Positions 12,907 through 21,720 of a stretch of DNA of 42,358 nt are shown here, one piece after another (positions within the stretch are counted from its first letter, which is position 1; every line of letters begins with the position of its first letter). Under the pieces are notes generated by a model. It was not told where the DNA came from and made no database searches. It worked only from the letters and a program-made list of their open reading frames with translations. Both the position numbers and the translations under genes were made by a program. This DNA comes from an uncultured Woeseiaceae bacterium (lineage in GTDB: Bacteria > Pseudomonadota > Gammaproteobacteria > Steroidobacterales > Woeseiaceae), in assembly GCA_902517795.1 (NCBI GenBank), contig CABYDR010000009.1, positions 1 through 42,358 of the forward strand, read 5' to 3'.

Positions 12907-14739
12907 TTAGTACTCTAGATACTGACTAAAATTGATCAAATTTCCCTCACTGTCAACAGCCAGAATTTGGTTATACCCAGGTTGAGGATCAATACCTGAA
13001 GTATCACCTATTCCTTCTACAACTGGGAAAACTGATCCTTTACTTTTAAGATATTCATAAACCTCATCAGCTGAGCGTATAGAAAGATCCGCATAACCAT
13101 TACCCTTATGAGGAACTGGTTGCCAGGAATCTTTGCTCAACGGTCCAACTAAACCAAAAACACTTGTTGTTGACCAAAATCCAAACCAATTGTCATCTCG
13201 GTAGGGTTCTGAACCAAATATATTTTTATAATACCTTCCATCCTTTCCGAGATCATTAACAGGGTAGGCAGTATAATCCATACTATTTACAGGCATATTC
13301 TTTAATCTTCTTTTTTCAGCGATAAAGGTGCTTTGAAGTTTCAGATCCTCATTATCCTCATTCCATATTTGCATTAGGAAAAAGTCATAACTACCTTTCG
13401 GATTAGTCTTCATTTCAACTGATATTTCAAGATACGATAAAAAACGATTACTCAGTTTTATACTTTCGAAGTTTTTTATTTTCAGATTAGCATCAATTCC
13501 ATTTAATCCTCGATCAAACAATTCCCATCTTGATATTAGAGCATGCTTAATCTCTTCAGATCCTTTTGCTATTCCATAAGCATCATCAATCCAGAGCGCA
13601 TTACTTGTCTGCATTTGCATTAATTTGGAGCCGTTATTCTCAGCCCAGGCAGTCAATACTTCATAGGATTTGGCATAAATTCTGGAAGAATCTTTGATTT
13701 TAGGCTCTAAAATCTCTGGAATTGCTTGAGATGTTGTTATCGGATTACGTTCTCGCCAAATAGTAATATTTCCAGATAAATCCTCTGTGATAAGGCATTG
13801 ATTTCCATTACAGGGGATAATTTTTAGATCCACATTAAGCGATTTATTTATCTGCTGTTTGATTTTATCCAGCGAATCAACATTTATTGCGGCATACCCA
13901 TTTGCATCGCCATCGATAATTCTTATTCGTTTGTCAATAGGTTGTGAGTCAAGCTCAAAGTATGAGTCTCTGACTCTAAAAGAAGCTTTTGTTGCAGTTA
14001 TTATTTCTGGTGCACCCAAAAGTGGAGTATAAAATTCAATCGCTCTTTTTAAATCTTTTGCCGGATATACAAAATCAAATGTAAATGGGGCCCTTCTATT
14101 AGGAACACTCTCTGGAGGTTTATTTACAATATTATTATCCAGTTTAAAACTTTCAATATGGCTTATGATTTTCCACTGATCGCTATCCTTTTGAAAGACT
14201 TGTAAAATAGTAGCTAAATCAGAATATTCCCAGCGAGCACCGCCCCTTATACCTACAGCATATAAAGCGATTGCGAAGTTTTCTTCACTGTTGATATATA
14301 TATCATCAATTTCAAGTTGCATTGAAGACAGATATCCAGAAGGGCGTTCACCCCTTGATTCATTACTTATTCTCTCGAGAGTGGAGGACAACCCATAAGT
14401 CGAAGTTGCACTTCTGAACCTAACGATACCATCATCTAGCAATTTCCTTATTTCCTGATTATTTCCATCTAACCAACTGCGATGATAATTTTCAATAGTC
14501 TCCAGTATTTGGTCTTTATCATCAGTATTCTGATAATTACCTGAAACTCTTTCTTTATTAAATATGAGATTGCCCCATAAGGATTTATCGGTAACGTATT
14601 TTGATCCCATTTGTACTCGAAGCGGAGAGTCATTTGAAGGATTATTGAAATCAGGGGACTGAGATTTCTCTGAGCCTTTATTGTAAAATATAAATAGGCC
14701 AGTAATGAGTATGAAAGCTATCATAAAATATTTCTTCAT
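12907..14739 (-). CDS. Membrane-anchored protein with duplicated NTF2-like + VOC modules
   Basis: 610 residues from ATG at 14739 (a GTG six bases upstream, at 14745, is an alternative). Residues 1-20 are one hydrophobic segment, an uncleaved anchor or signal peptide. Two parallel halves follow: an NTF2/SnoaL-like domain (about 75-205) with a VOC/glyoxalase-like domain (about 215-330), then another NTF2-like domain (about 350-460) with a second VOC-like domain (about 480-608). The VOC parts share F-V-Y-P-A-K-D-L and A-Y-P-V-N-D-L openings, about ten residues before Y/F-G-x-E/P-E-type turns. Probably ligand-binding or catalytic in the periplasm; no known function. Confidence 0.75.
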   Translation of the reverse strand: MKKYFMIAFILITGLFIFYNKGSEKSQSPDFNNPSNDSPLRVQMGSKYVTDKSLWGNLIFNKERVSGNYQNTDDKDQILETIENYHRSWLDGNNQEIRKLLDDGIVRFRSATSTYGLSSTLERISNESRGERPSGYLSSMQLEIDDIYINSEENFAIALYAVGIRGGARWEYSDLATILQVFQKDSDQWKIISHIESFKLDNNIVNKPPESVPNRRAPFTFDFVYPAKDLKRAIEFYTPLLGAPEIITATKASFRVRDSYFELDSQPIDKRIRIIDGDANGYAAINVDSLDKIKQQINKSLNVDLKIIPCNGNQCLITEDLSGNITIWRERNPITTSQAIPEILEPKIKDSSRIYAKSYEVLTAWAENNGSKLMQMQTSNALWIDDAYGIAKGSEEIKHALISRWELFDRGLNGIDANLKIKNFESIKLSNRFLSYLEISVEMKTNPKGSYDFFLMQIWNEDNEDLKLQSTFIAEKRRLKNMPVNSMDYTAYPVNDLGKDGRYYKNIFGSEPYRDDNWFGFWSTTSVFGLVGPLSKDSWQPVPHKGNGYADLSIRSADEVYEYLKSKGSVFPVVEGIGDTSGIDPQPGYNQILAVDSEGNLINFSQYLEY

Positions 14740-14823
14740 TGGCACAGACTATCAAATTCATTTGTATTCACAAAATAAAAATGAATGTTAAAATTAAATA
14801 TTTACTCGTGGGGCAAATAAATT

Positions 14824-15378
14824 ATGTCACTAACATATTCCAGCATGCTTGATTTGCAGACAGATCTGATTCCATTCGACTTATTAAATACCATTAATGA
14901 TAGGAATTTTTCTAGCGAAGAGCTTGATTCTTCTAAGCCATCTCTCATTATGTTTATATGTAATCACTGCCCTTATGTCATCCATTATCATGGAGAGCTT
15001 CAGAGGCTTACTGAGGATTATCAAGATGATTTTAATTTGGTTGCGATCAGCTCCAACGACATAATCAATTATCCCCAAGACGCTCCAGATAAAATGAAGT
15101 TACTCTGGAAAAACTTAGGGCTCAGTTTTCCATATCTCTTCGATGAAAATCAGGAGGTCGCAAAAAAATATAAGGCAGAATGTACCCCTGAATTTTATCA
15201 TTTTGATAGAAATAAAAAATTGGTATATAGAGGAAGATTTGATGCAAGTTCTCCTGGATCAGACAGCAGACCAGATGGAATAGACCTCAGGAAAGCCATG
15301 CAAAATTGCTTAGATGGAAATAGAATTTCAGATGATCAATATCCTTCAATGGGCTGCAATATTAAATGGATCGATTAA
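14824..15378 (+). CDS. Thioredoxin-like (AhpC/TSA-related) family protein
   Basis: 184 residues with a thioredoxin fold. The active site is Cys-Asn-His-Cys in M-F-I-C-N-H-C-P-Y-V (about residues 43-52), followed by a peroxiredoxin-like segment V-A-I-S-S-N-D and the cis-Pro region C-T-P-E-F-Y-H-F-D. This matches the PRX-like thioredoxin-family proteins that carry C-N-H-C-P. Likely a cytoplasmic thiol oxidoreductase; no signal peptide. Divergent from the anchored protein at 12907-14739, with 84 bp between them. Confidence 0.85.
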   Translation: MSLTYSSMLDLQTDLIPFDLLNTINDRNFSSEELDSSKPSLIMFICNHCPYVIHYHGELQRLTEDYQDDFNLVAISSNDIINYPQDAPDKMKLLWKNLGLSFPYLFDENQEVAKKYKAECTPEFYHFDRNKKLVYRGRFDASSPGSDSRPDGIDLRKAMQNCLDGNRISDDQYPSMGCNIKWID

Positions 15379-15402
15379 CAAGAAAAAAAGGAAAACAAAC
15401 AA

Positions 15403-15774
15403 ATGGATGATCAGCAACAAATTGAAAACGTAATAAACACATACATAGACTCTATGAATGAGTCGAATGCAGATATGGTAAGAGATGCATTTCATGAGAA
15501 TGCAAAAATTACAGGGTATCTACATGGAGAACTCATGCAGCTGTCAACTGAAGAATTTGCTGGATTTGTCTTATCTCAGCAACCCTCACCCAATGATAAT
15601 GGTGAAAAGATAGAATTTGATATTTTAAATATCGAAATTGAAGGTTCAATTGCTCACGTAAAAATAAGGGATAAATACCTAGGAATTACCTTTTTAGATA
15701 TATTGTCTTTGCTTAAGGAGGGGTATAATTGGAGTATTTATAATAAGTTATTTCATGTTGAAAATACGGACTAA
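15403..15774 (+). CDS. NTF2-like / nuclear transport factor 2 family protein
   Basis: 123 residues with the cone-shaped NTF2 pattern: helix I-E-N-V-I-N-T-Y-I-D-S-M-N-E-S-N-A-D at the start, F-H-E-N-A-K-I-T-G-Y, and late strands I-A-H-V-K-I-R-D and W-S-I-Y-N-K-L-F-H. Similar to lumazine-binding/SnoaL-type small proteins found beside metabolic genes. Function undetermined. AAGGAA lies about nine bases before the ATG. 24 bp after the thioredoxin-like gene, so likely in the same transcript. Confidence 0.75.
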   Translation: MDDQQQIENVINTYIDSMNESNADMVRDAFHENAKITGYLHGELMQLSTEEFAGFVLSQQPSPNDNGEKIEFDILNIEIEGSIAHVKIRDKYLGITFLDILSLLKEGYNWSIYNKLFHVENTD

Positions 15775-15838
15775 ATTAGTTAGTCATTTTAACTAGAATA
15801 ATTTTCACATTGTGAAACAGATAAATGGAATTAACTCA

Positions 15839-17494
15839 ATGAAACAATTAAAAACTGGTGCACATCTCCTCGTCGATTGTCTTGAAGAAGAAGGCGTGGA
15901 GTATATTTTTGGTTTACCTGGCGAAGAAAATTTAGAGTTTTTAAATAGTCTTTCTAAGTCAAAAATTAAACTAATACTCACTCGTCATGAACAGGCTGCT
16001 GGTTTTATGGCTGCTACTTATGGGAGATTGACCGGAAAAACTGGCGTCTGTCTGGCAACCCTAGGCCCTGGTGCGACCAATCTTGTTACCGCAGCAGCTT
16101 ATGCCCAATTGGGTGGTATGCCAATGATGATGATAACTGGACAAAAGCCCATAAAGAGCTCAAAACAGGGTAAATTTCAGATATTGGATATTGTGGATTT
16201 AATGCAACCAATTACAAAATATACGCATCAGATATCATCAGCTAATATGATTCCGTCAAGAGTAAGAGAGGCCTTCAGGCTTGCAGAAGAAGAAAGGCCA
16301 GGAGCAGTTCATCTTGAGCTACCTGAAGATATAGCAATGGAAGAAACAAAACGACTTCCCTTGGCAAGAAGCAGAGTAAGAAGACCCGTGCCAGATGAAA
16401 AAGCAGTTGATGAAGCAATTAATATGCTTGAATCATCAAATTCACCACTTCTGGTCCTTGGTGGAGGTGCAAATAGAACTTACACAAACAAAATGTTGAA
16501 TGAGTTTATTGAAAAAACACAAATACCCTTTATTACAACTCAATTAGGTAAGGGCGTGCTCGACGAGAGACACAAATTATCAATAGGTTGTGCTGTTTTG
16601 ACTTCAGGAGATTTTGTTCATAGAGCCATAGAAGCTTCTGATTTAATAATAACCGTGGGCCATGATGACATCGAGAAACCACCCTTTGTCATGAAAGAAA
16701 ATGATAATAAAAAAGTTATTCATATAAATCACAGTTCAGCTGCTGTAGATGCAATTTATTTTCCTCAGGTTGAGGTAGTTGGCGATATAGCTAACTCAAT
16801 TTGGCAGATTAAAGAGAGAGTAAATAAGTCCAGAAATTGGAATTTTACTAGAATATATGAGGCAAAGGATGCCTCAATAAAACATTCCTCAAGACTTACT
16901 CAGGATGACCGTTTTCCAATTTTTCCTCCATTTTTAGTTGAGAAGGTAAGAGAGGTGATGCCATCTGATGGAATTATTACCATGGATAATGGAGTTTACA
17001 AACTATGGTTTGCTAGAGGATATCCAGCTTTTAGAAGAAATACTGTTTTGCTTGATAATGCCCTTGCGAGCATGGGTGCAGGATTACCATCAGCCATGAC
17101 TTCATCTATGATTTATCCTGAAAGGAAAGTGATTTCAGTTTGTGGCGATGGCGGATTTATGATGAACAGCCAAGAACTTGAAACTGCTGTTAGATTAAAA
17201 TTAAATTTAGTCGTTCTTATTCTCAATGATGGTGCTTATGGAATGGTAAAATGGAAGCAAGAAAATATGAGTTTTGAAAATTATGGCCTCTCATTTAATA
17301 ATCCTGATTTTGTTGAATATGCAAAAGCATACGGTGCGAATGGCCACAGAATAACCAGTGCCTCATCACTCTACGAAACACTTGAAAATAGTCTTAATAC
17401 GCCTGGTATTCATGTTATTGATTGTCCTGTTGATTACAGTGAAAATGACCATATACTCAACGTTGAACTGAAAGAATTAAGTTCAAGCTTATAA
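15839..17494 (+). CDS. ThDP-dependent enzyme, acetolactate synthase large subunit-like
   Basis: 551 residues from ATG 15839 (GTG 15812 is possible, but the family starts near K-Q-L-K-T-G-A-H-L-L-V). Three domains of the decarboxylase superfamily are present: the Pyr domain with the catalytic Glu in R-H-E-Q-A-A-G-F-M-A, a central domain, and the PP domain with G-D-G-G-F-M-M-N-S then N-D-G-A-Y-G-M, the Mg-ThDP motif. Acetolactate synthase-like, but no small regulatory subunit is nearby, so a catabolic role or another 2-oxoacid substrate is possible. The next gene, 21 bp away, is a GcvT/DmdA-like methyltransferase. Confidence 0.85.
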   Translation: MKQLKTGAHLLVDCLEEEGVEYIFGLPGEENLEFLNSLSKSKIKLILTRHEQAAGFMAATYGRLTGKTGVCLATLGPGATNLVTAAAYAQLGGMPMMMITGQKPIKSSKQGKFQILDIVDLMQPITKYTHQISSANMIPSRVREAFRLAEEERPGAVHLELPEDIAMEETKRLPLARSRVRRPVPDEKAVDEAINMLESSNSPLLVLGGGANRTYTNKMLNEFIEKTQIPFITTQLGKGVLDERHKLSIGCAVLTSGDFVHRAIEASDLIITVGHDDIEKPPFVMKENDNKKVIHINHSSAAVDAIYFPQVEVVGDIANSIWQIKERVNKSRNWNFTRIYEAKDASIKHSSRLTQDDRFPIFPPFLVEKVREVMPSDGIITMDNGVYKLWFARGYPAFRRNTVLLDNALASMGAGLPSAMTSSMIYPERKVISVCGDGGFMMNSQELETAVRLKLNLVVLILNDGAYGMVKWKQENMSFENYGLSFNNPDFVEYAKAYGANGHRITSASSLYETLENSLNTPGIHVIDCPVDYSENDHILNVELKELSSSL

Positions 17495-17515
17495 TAAATT
17501 TTCATAATAAAGCGT

Positions 17516-18673
17516 ATGGTTGATTCAAAAAATAATAGTATTGATGATTTTAGTTTCGGTACACAAATACGTAAAAGCCCATTTTTTGACGCTACCGTTC
17601 GTTGGGGAGCGAAGGGTTTTTCAACCTATAATCATATGTACATACCAAGAGATTTTGGAGATCCTGAGGAGAATTTTTGGAATTTAATCAATGATGCGAT
17701 CCTCTGTGATGTTGCAGTTGAAAGGCAAGTACAAATAAAAGGCCCGGATGCAGAAAAATTTGTACAAATGATGACACCTAGAGATTTATCACAAATGTGT
17801 ATTGGACAATGCAAGTATGTGATTCTCACAAATCAATATGGTGGCATTCTTAATGATCCAGTTTTATTGAAAATCTCTGATGATTGTTTCTGGTTTTCTT
17901 TGGCTGACAGTGACGTGTTATTTTGGGCGCAAGGATTAGCTGCGACTAAAAAGTTTGATATAGATATTTGTGAGCCTGATGTATCCCCACTTCAGTTACA
18001 GGGACCAAAATCGAGGGAGATCATGGTTGAATTATTTGGAGAAGAGATCACTACTTTAAAATATTATTGGTTCAAGCCGTTCAAATTGAATGGAATTGAT
18101 TTGATTGTCTCAAGAACAGGTTGGTCCAGCGAGCTCGGATATGAAATTTTTTTATTGAATTCAAAAGATGGAGATAAGTTGTATCAAACAATTATGGAAT
18201 CTGGACAACACATGGGATTAAAACCTGGGCACACCTCTACGATTAGAAGAATCGAAGGAGCAATGCTCTCATATCATGCTGATATGGATATCAATACAAA
18301 TCCTTATGAACTTGGATTGGATAAGTTTATTGAAATAGATAAAGATTTCGATTTTGTAGGTAAAACCGCTCTAAAAGAGATAAGAAAACATAGTGTTCGA
18401 CGAATACAAATTGGATTAGATATTAAAGCGGAACCGATGGCTGGTCCGAATACACGTTTCTGGGACATTAGAATCGATAATCAGACAGTTGGACAAGTAA
18501 CGTCTGCAGTTTATTCACCCAGGCTTAAAAAGAACATAGCATTAGCCATGATCTTAAAAGAGCACTCAATAATTGGCAATGATGTTGAGGTCATATCAGG
18601 TGATAAAATAATGTCTGCAGAAGTTGTTGAGAAGCCCTTTTTTGATCCAAGAAAAACTGCTGCGAAATCTTAA
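17516..18673 (+). CDS. GcvT-family aminomethyltransferase, DmdA-like
   Basis: 385 residues of the folate-binding GcvT family. The part Y-N-H-M (about 38-41), V-E-R-Q-V-x-I-K-G-P-D-A, M-T-P-R-D-L-S, and I-A/L-A-D-S-D-V is strikingly like DMSP demethylase (DmdA) of SAR11 as I remember it, rather than glycine cleavage T protein. The C-terminal part keeps R-R-I-E-G-A-M-L-S-Y and N-P-Y-E-L-G-L. DmdA transfers a methyl group from DMSP to tetrahydrofolate. Substrate cannot be settled by eye because DmdA-like paralogs of other function exist. Neighbour of the ThDP enzyme. Confidence 0.75.
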   Translation: MVDSKNNSIDDFSFGTQIRKSPFFDATVRWGAKGFSTYNHMYIPRDFGDPEENFWNLINDAILCDVAVERQVQIKGPDAEKFVQMMTPRDLSQMCIGQCKYVILTNQYGGILNDPVLLKISDDCFWFSLADSDVLFWAQGLAATKKFDIDICEPDVSPLQLQGPKSREIMVELFGEEITTLKYYWFKPFKLNGIDLIVSRTGWSSELGYEIFLLNSKDGDKLYQTIMESGQHMGLKPGHTSTIRRIEGAMLSYHADMDINTNPYELGLDKFIEIDKDFDFVGKTALKEIRKHSVRRIQIGLDIKAEPMAGPNTRFWDIRIDNQTVGQVTSAVYSPRLKKNIALAMILKEHSIIGNDVEVISGDKIMSAEVVEKPFFDPRKTAAKS

Positions 18674-18712
18674 TATTTTTTTATAAATTAATTAGAAGTA
18701 ACATCAAAATAA

Positions 18713-19087
18713 CTAATCTATCTTTTCCTTATTTTCATTAAAAGGACATTTGTAAACATCAACATATATTCCGGCAGCATCAAGTTGATAGCCTTCTCGG
18801 TATTCTTCAGAAGAATATATATCTCTAATAATAACAGCATTTCCACCAGCAACCTGAGCCTGATCTTTCAATACACGCAATGCATTTGCTGTTGCAGAAG
18901 AATTATTCCAACCGCTTTCTTTTTTTTCAGTATTATAGAGATAAACACAATTAAGACTGTTGGCTTGAGAGCGATCGATTGTAACAACTGGATGATTTGT
19001 CGAATAAATCGACCCATCAATTGATTCACAACCCATTAAAATTGATGCTAGAGTTATAGAAATAAATATTATCAAAGATGTTTTCAT
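18713..19087 (-). CDS. Small lipoprotein, DUF4156-like
   Basis: 124 residues from ATG 19087; upstream in-frame Met codons would run into the divergent SMR gene. Signal peptide with lipobox I-L-M-G-C (Cys20) predicts a membrane lipoprotein. The body has A-N-A-L-R-V-L-K-D-Q-A-Q-V-A-G-G-N-A-V-I-I-R-D, the helix-strand pattern of DUF4156 and related RcsF-like small lipoproteins, and two Cys (about 47 and 114) that could form a disulfide. Function unknown. Confidence 0.75.
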   Translation of the reverse strand: MKTSLIIFISITLASILMGCESIDGSIYSTNHPVVTIDRSQANSLNCVYLYNTEKKESGWNNSSATANALRVLKDQAQVAGGNAVIIRDIYSSEEYREGYQLDAAGIYVDVYKCPFNENKEKID

Positions 19088-19133
19088 ATATAAAAGTGTA
19101 ACAAATATAAAGGTTATTCGGAATGAGGCTAAT

Positions 19134-19460
19134 GTGATCACATATATTCTATTATTTATTGCGATTGCATTAGAGGTTTTTGGAACAATGTTGTTGCCAA
19201 CAACACACAGTTTTACAAGACCGCTTCCTACCTTTATTTCTCTCTCGTCTTACTTTTTATCACTTTATTTATTATCCATTATTGTTCAAAAGCTACCAAT
19301 CGCAATTGTTTATGCTTCATGGGCTGGGCTGGGAGTTTTCAGCGTTGCTTTATTGGGATATATTTTTTATGCACAGAGTTTAAATTGGCAAACAATAATT
19401 GGTTTATTCTTGATTATAATTGGCGTAATCATAGTAAATATATATAAAACAGTTTCTTAA
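19134..19460 (+). CDS. Small multidrug resistance (SMR/EmrE-like) transporter
   Basis: 108 residues, four hydrophobic helices (about 2-20, 34-52, 58-78, 85-103), the standard SMR size. The key Glu14 sits in A-I-A-L-E-V-F-G-T, and Y-A-S-W-A-G-L-G (about 60-67) matches the conserved Y-A-x-W-x-G-x-G signature of proton-coupled drug or guanidinium exporters. GTG start at 19134 because the frame has no ATG before helix 1. Divergent from the lipoprotein gene with 46 bp between them. Confidence 0.9.
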   Translation: MITYILLFIAIALEVFGTMLLPTTHSFTRPLPTFISLSSYFLSLYLLSIIVQKLPIAIVYASWAGLGVFSVALLGYIFYAQSLNWQTIIGLFLIIIGVIIVNIYKTVS

Positions 19461-19466
19461 TTGTTC

Positions 19467-19826
19467 TCAGCCGAAGCCTATCGTGCAGAAGCCGGAATAT
19501 ATAATTATTAATCCATCTTCAATACTACTTAATCTTCCTTCTACACCCATATCGCCGCCAACCAGATAAACAGTGCCTTTGTCAGTTTCACCTGCTCTGA
19601 ATATTTCCTGTGAGTCTAGATTTGCTAAAAGTGAGTTTTCCATAGGCAGTGATATACCTTCACCAAAAATATCCCATATGTCTTCATAGCCAGCACTTCC
19701 TACCCATTCCCCAGTTGAGATATCATATGCTTCCCCCGAAATAAAATCGCAGCTTACAGTGGCTGCTTTAGCATTAGATGATAAAAATAAAGATAGAAGG
19801 AGTACTGTAAAAGTATGCTTATTCAT
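19467..19826 (-). CDS. Secreted or periplasmic protein of unknown function
   Basis: 119 residues. A clear Sec signal peptide (basic start, hydrophobic 7-16, cleavage after A-K-A near residue 21) precedes a mature part of about 98 residues rich in Gly, Asp and Glu. Two Cys (about 26 and 114) near the ends could pair. No family recognised. Convergent with the SMR gene, six bases apart. Confidence 0.7.
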   Translation of the reverse strand: MNKHTFTVLLLSLFLSSNAKAATVSCDFISGEAYDISTGEWVGSAGYEDIWDIFGEGISLPMENSLLANLDSQEIFRAGETDKGTVYLVGGDMGVEGRLSSIEDGLIIIYSGFCTIGFG

Positions 19827-19881
19827 AAAAAGGCTCTTTTTTATTTAACAATAGCATATCAAGATTAATCATCACAAAAAA

Positions 19882-20559
19882 TTAGTTTAGATTCCAGTTG
19901 ATCTCACTAATATCATGTTTTTTTAGATACAAATTAGTTGCAGAAAAAGGTTTTGATCCAAGAAATCCATTATTTGCAGAATAGGGAGAGGGATGAGTAC
20001 TTTTTAGAATCAGATGCCGATTTGTGTCCAAGAAATGACCTTTTTCTTGAGCCTTTTTACCCCATAAAATAAAAACGACGTTTCTTTTTAAGCGGTTTAA
20101 TATTGAAAGAATTTCGTCAGTGAATTTTTCCCAACCCATATTCGCATGGGAAGCAGGTTTGTTTTTTTCAACTGTTAATATGGAATTTAATAATAAGACA
20201 CCCTCGCTGCACCATTTTTCTAAATTCCCATGATCAGGCTGTTTTATCCCTAAATCCGATTCTAATTCTTTGAATATATTTTTTAGAGAGGGTGGAGGCC
20301 TAATGCCTTTTTCTACTGAAAAACTTAATCCATGTGCTTGACTGTTACCGTGATAGGGGTCTTGACCCAGTATCACTACTTTTACATCCTCAAATTTAGT
20401 TAGATTAAAAGCATAAAAGATTTTATTTCCGGGAGGAAAAATGATTTTATTCTTCGATTTCTCAGATCTAAGAAATTCACTCAAGGATTGCATGTAGTCT
20501 TTATTGAATTCTTTTATTAATTTATCTTTCCAACTATTTTCTAGAATTATTTTTTTCAT
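19882..20559 (-). CDS. ung: Uracil-DNA glycosylase
   Basis: 225 residues, full family-1 UDG length. The water-activating motif G-Q-D-P-Y-H is at 65-70 (Asp67), followed by A-H-G-L-S-F-S-V and P-P-S-L-x-N-I. The C-terminal minor-groove loop H-P-S-P-Y-S supplies the catalytic His. It removes uracil from DNA as the first base-excision step. The neighbour nth is divergent with only 23 bp between start codons, so both repair genes share a compact control region. Confidence 0.97.
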   Translation of the reverse strand: MKKIILENSWKDKLIKEFNKDYMQSLSEFLRSEKSKNKIIFPPGNKIFYAFNLTKFEDVKVVILGQDPYHGNSQAHGLSFSVEKGIRPPPSLKNIFKELESDLGIKQPDHGNLEKWCSEGVLLLNSILTVEKNKPASHANMGWEKFTDEILSILNRLKRNVVFILWGKKAQEKGHFLDTNRHLILKSTHPSPYSANNGFLGSKPFSATNLYLKKHDISEINWNLN

Positions 20560-20582
20560 AATTTATAAGTTATATTTGTGTT

Positions 20583-21236
20583 ATGAAGAAGATAGAACGT
20601 GTTGAATACATAATAAGTTATTTAGATAGCATTTATCCAGATACGCCGATACCACTAACACACGAAAATCACTATGAATTACTGATTGCTGTATTACTAA
20701 GTGCACAATGTACTGACGAAAGGGTTAATCAGGTCACACCGTCACTATTCTCTCTCGCGAATAACCCAGACGAGATGATTAAATTGAACAGTCAAAAAAT
20801 CTATGAAGTTATAAAACCCTGCGGGTTGGGGCCAAAAAAATCAAAAGCGATTTATGATTTATCAAATATTCTTGTGAAAGAATATCAATCAAAAGTACCA
20901 GAGTCATTTGAAGCACTTGAATCACTCCCAGGAGTAGGTCATAAAACTGCCAGTGTTGTTATGTCTCAGGGGTTTGGACATCCAGCATTTCCGGTTGATA
21001 CTCACATTCATAGATTGTCTCAGCGTTGGGGCCTTACAAATGGTAAAAATGTCACTCAAACTGAAAAAGACCTAAAAAGATTGTTTCCTATTGAACACTG
21101 GAACAAGCTTCACTTACAAATTATTTTTTACGGAAGGGAATACTGCACCGCAAGAGGATGCGATGGAACGAAATGTCCTATTTGTAAAACTTGTTATCCA
21201 AAAAGGAAAAAACCAAAAAAAACGAATAAACAATAG
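20583..21236 (+). CDS. nth: Endonuclease III
   Basis: 217 residues. The helix-hairpin-helix L-P-G-V-G-H-K-T-A has catalytic Lys121, and V-D-T-H provides Asp139. It cuts DNA at oxidised pyrimidines. The C-terminal iron-sulfur region holds Cys188, Cys193, Cys198, Cys201 and Cys204, whereas the usual spacing is C-x6-C-x2-C-x5-C; a [4Fe-4S] cluster is probable but ligand assignment is not obvious. A lysine-rich tail ends the protein. Paired divergently with ung. Confidence 0.95.
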   Translation: MKKIERVEYIISYLDSIYPDTPIPLTHENHYELLIAVLLSAQCTDERVNQVTPSLFSLANNPDEMIKLNSQKIYEVIKPCGLGPKKSKAIYDLSNILVKEYQSKVPESFEALESLPGVGHKTASVVMSQGFGHPAFPVDTHIHRLSQRWGLTNGKNVTQTEKDLKRLFPIEHWNKLHLQIIFYGREYCTARGCDGTKCPICKTCYPKRKKPKKTNKQ

Positions 21237-21247
21237 TTAAATTAAAC

Positions 21248-21264
21248 TATCATGTGACATGATA
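21248..21264. promoter_or_regulatory. Perfect 17-bp palindrome, possible protein-binding site
   Basis: TATCATGTGACATGATA, with perfect 8-bp arms around one base, lies 11 bp after nth and 41 bp before the nucleotidyltransferase gene. The one-base centre does not suit a hairpin terminator, so an operator is more likely. A T-rich run follows (21272 on), so a role in termination cannot be dismissed. Confidence 0.35.
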
Positions 21265-21305
21265 TTAAAATTTTTCTCTTAAACATTAAACAAAGAGTTC
21301 TATTT

Positions 21306-21707
21306 ATGAGAATAGGGATGATTGCTGGTAATTTCGATATTATACATATGGGTTACATCTATATGTTTAATGAATGCGCAGAGAACTGCGATCACCTTAT
21401 TTGTTTTCTTCACGACGACCCATCAATTGAAAGAAATGAAAAATTAAAACCCATTCATACTCTTGAGGAAAGAAAAAAGTTGTTGTCATCTTTTAATCAA
21501 ATACAAGAGATTGTGACTTACAAAACTGAATCCGATCTTTATGATTTAATAAAAAATAGAAAAATTGATATTCGTTTTTTAGGAGATGATTACAAAAAAA
21601 AAGATTTCACTGGGAAAGACCTAAATATTTCGATCCATTATCTTGATAGATCCCATGGATGGAGTACGACTAAATTTAAAAAACTCATCGCTGAGACTAT
21701 TAATTAA
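21306..21707 (+). CDS. Cytidylyltransferase-like (TagD/HldE-C type) nucleotidyltransferase
   Basis: 133 residues, a stand-alone Rossmann-like nucleotidyltransferase. The signature G-N-F-D-I-I-H-M-G-Y (8-17) is the HxGH-type motif with Tyr at the last position. R-S-H-G-W-S-T-T-K-F (115-124) is the KMSKS-like counterpart R-x-x-G-I-S-T-T of glycerol-3-phosphate cytidylyltransferases. It should activate a sugar or polyol phosphate as a nucleotide diphosphate, perhaps for surface polysaccharide. The exact substrate is not deducible. Confidence 0.85.
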   Translation: MRIGMIAGNFDIIHMGYIYMFNECAENCDHLICFLHDDPSIERNEKLKPIHTLEERKKLLSSFNQIQEIVTYKTESDLYDLIKNRKIDIRFLGDDYKKKDFTGKDLNISIHYLDRSHGWSTTKFKKLIAETIN

Positions 21708-21720
21708 GATGACCTAATAA

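Noticed and set aside
14756-14786. ATTCATTT/AAATGAAT inverted repeat in the divergent spacer as an operator
   Set aside because: Eight-base arms made almost only of A and T are easily found by chance in this AT-rich spacer; no further support.
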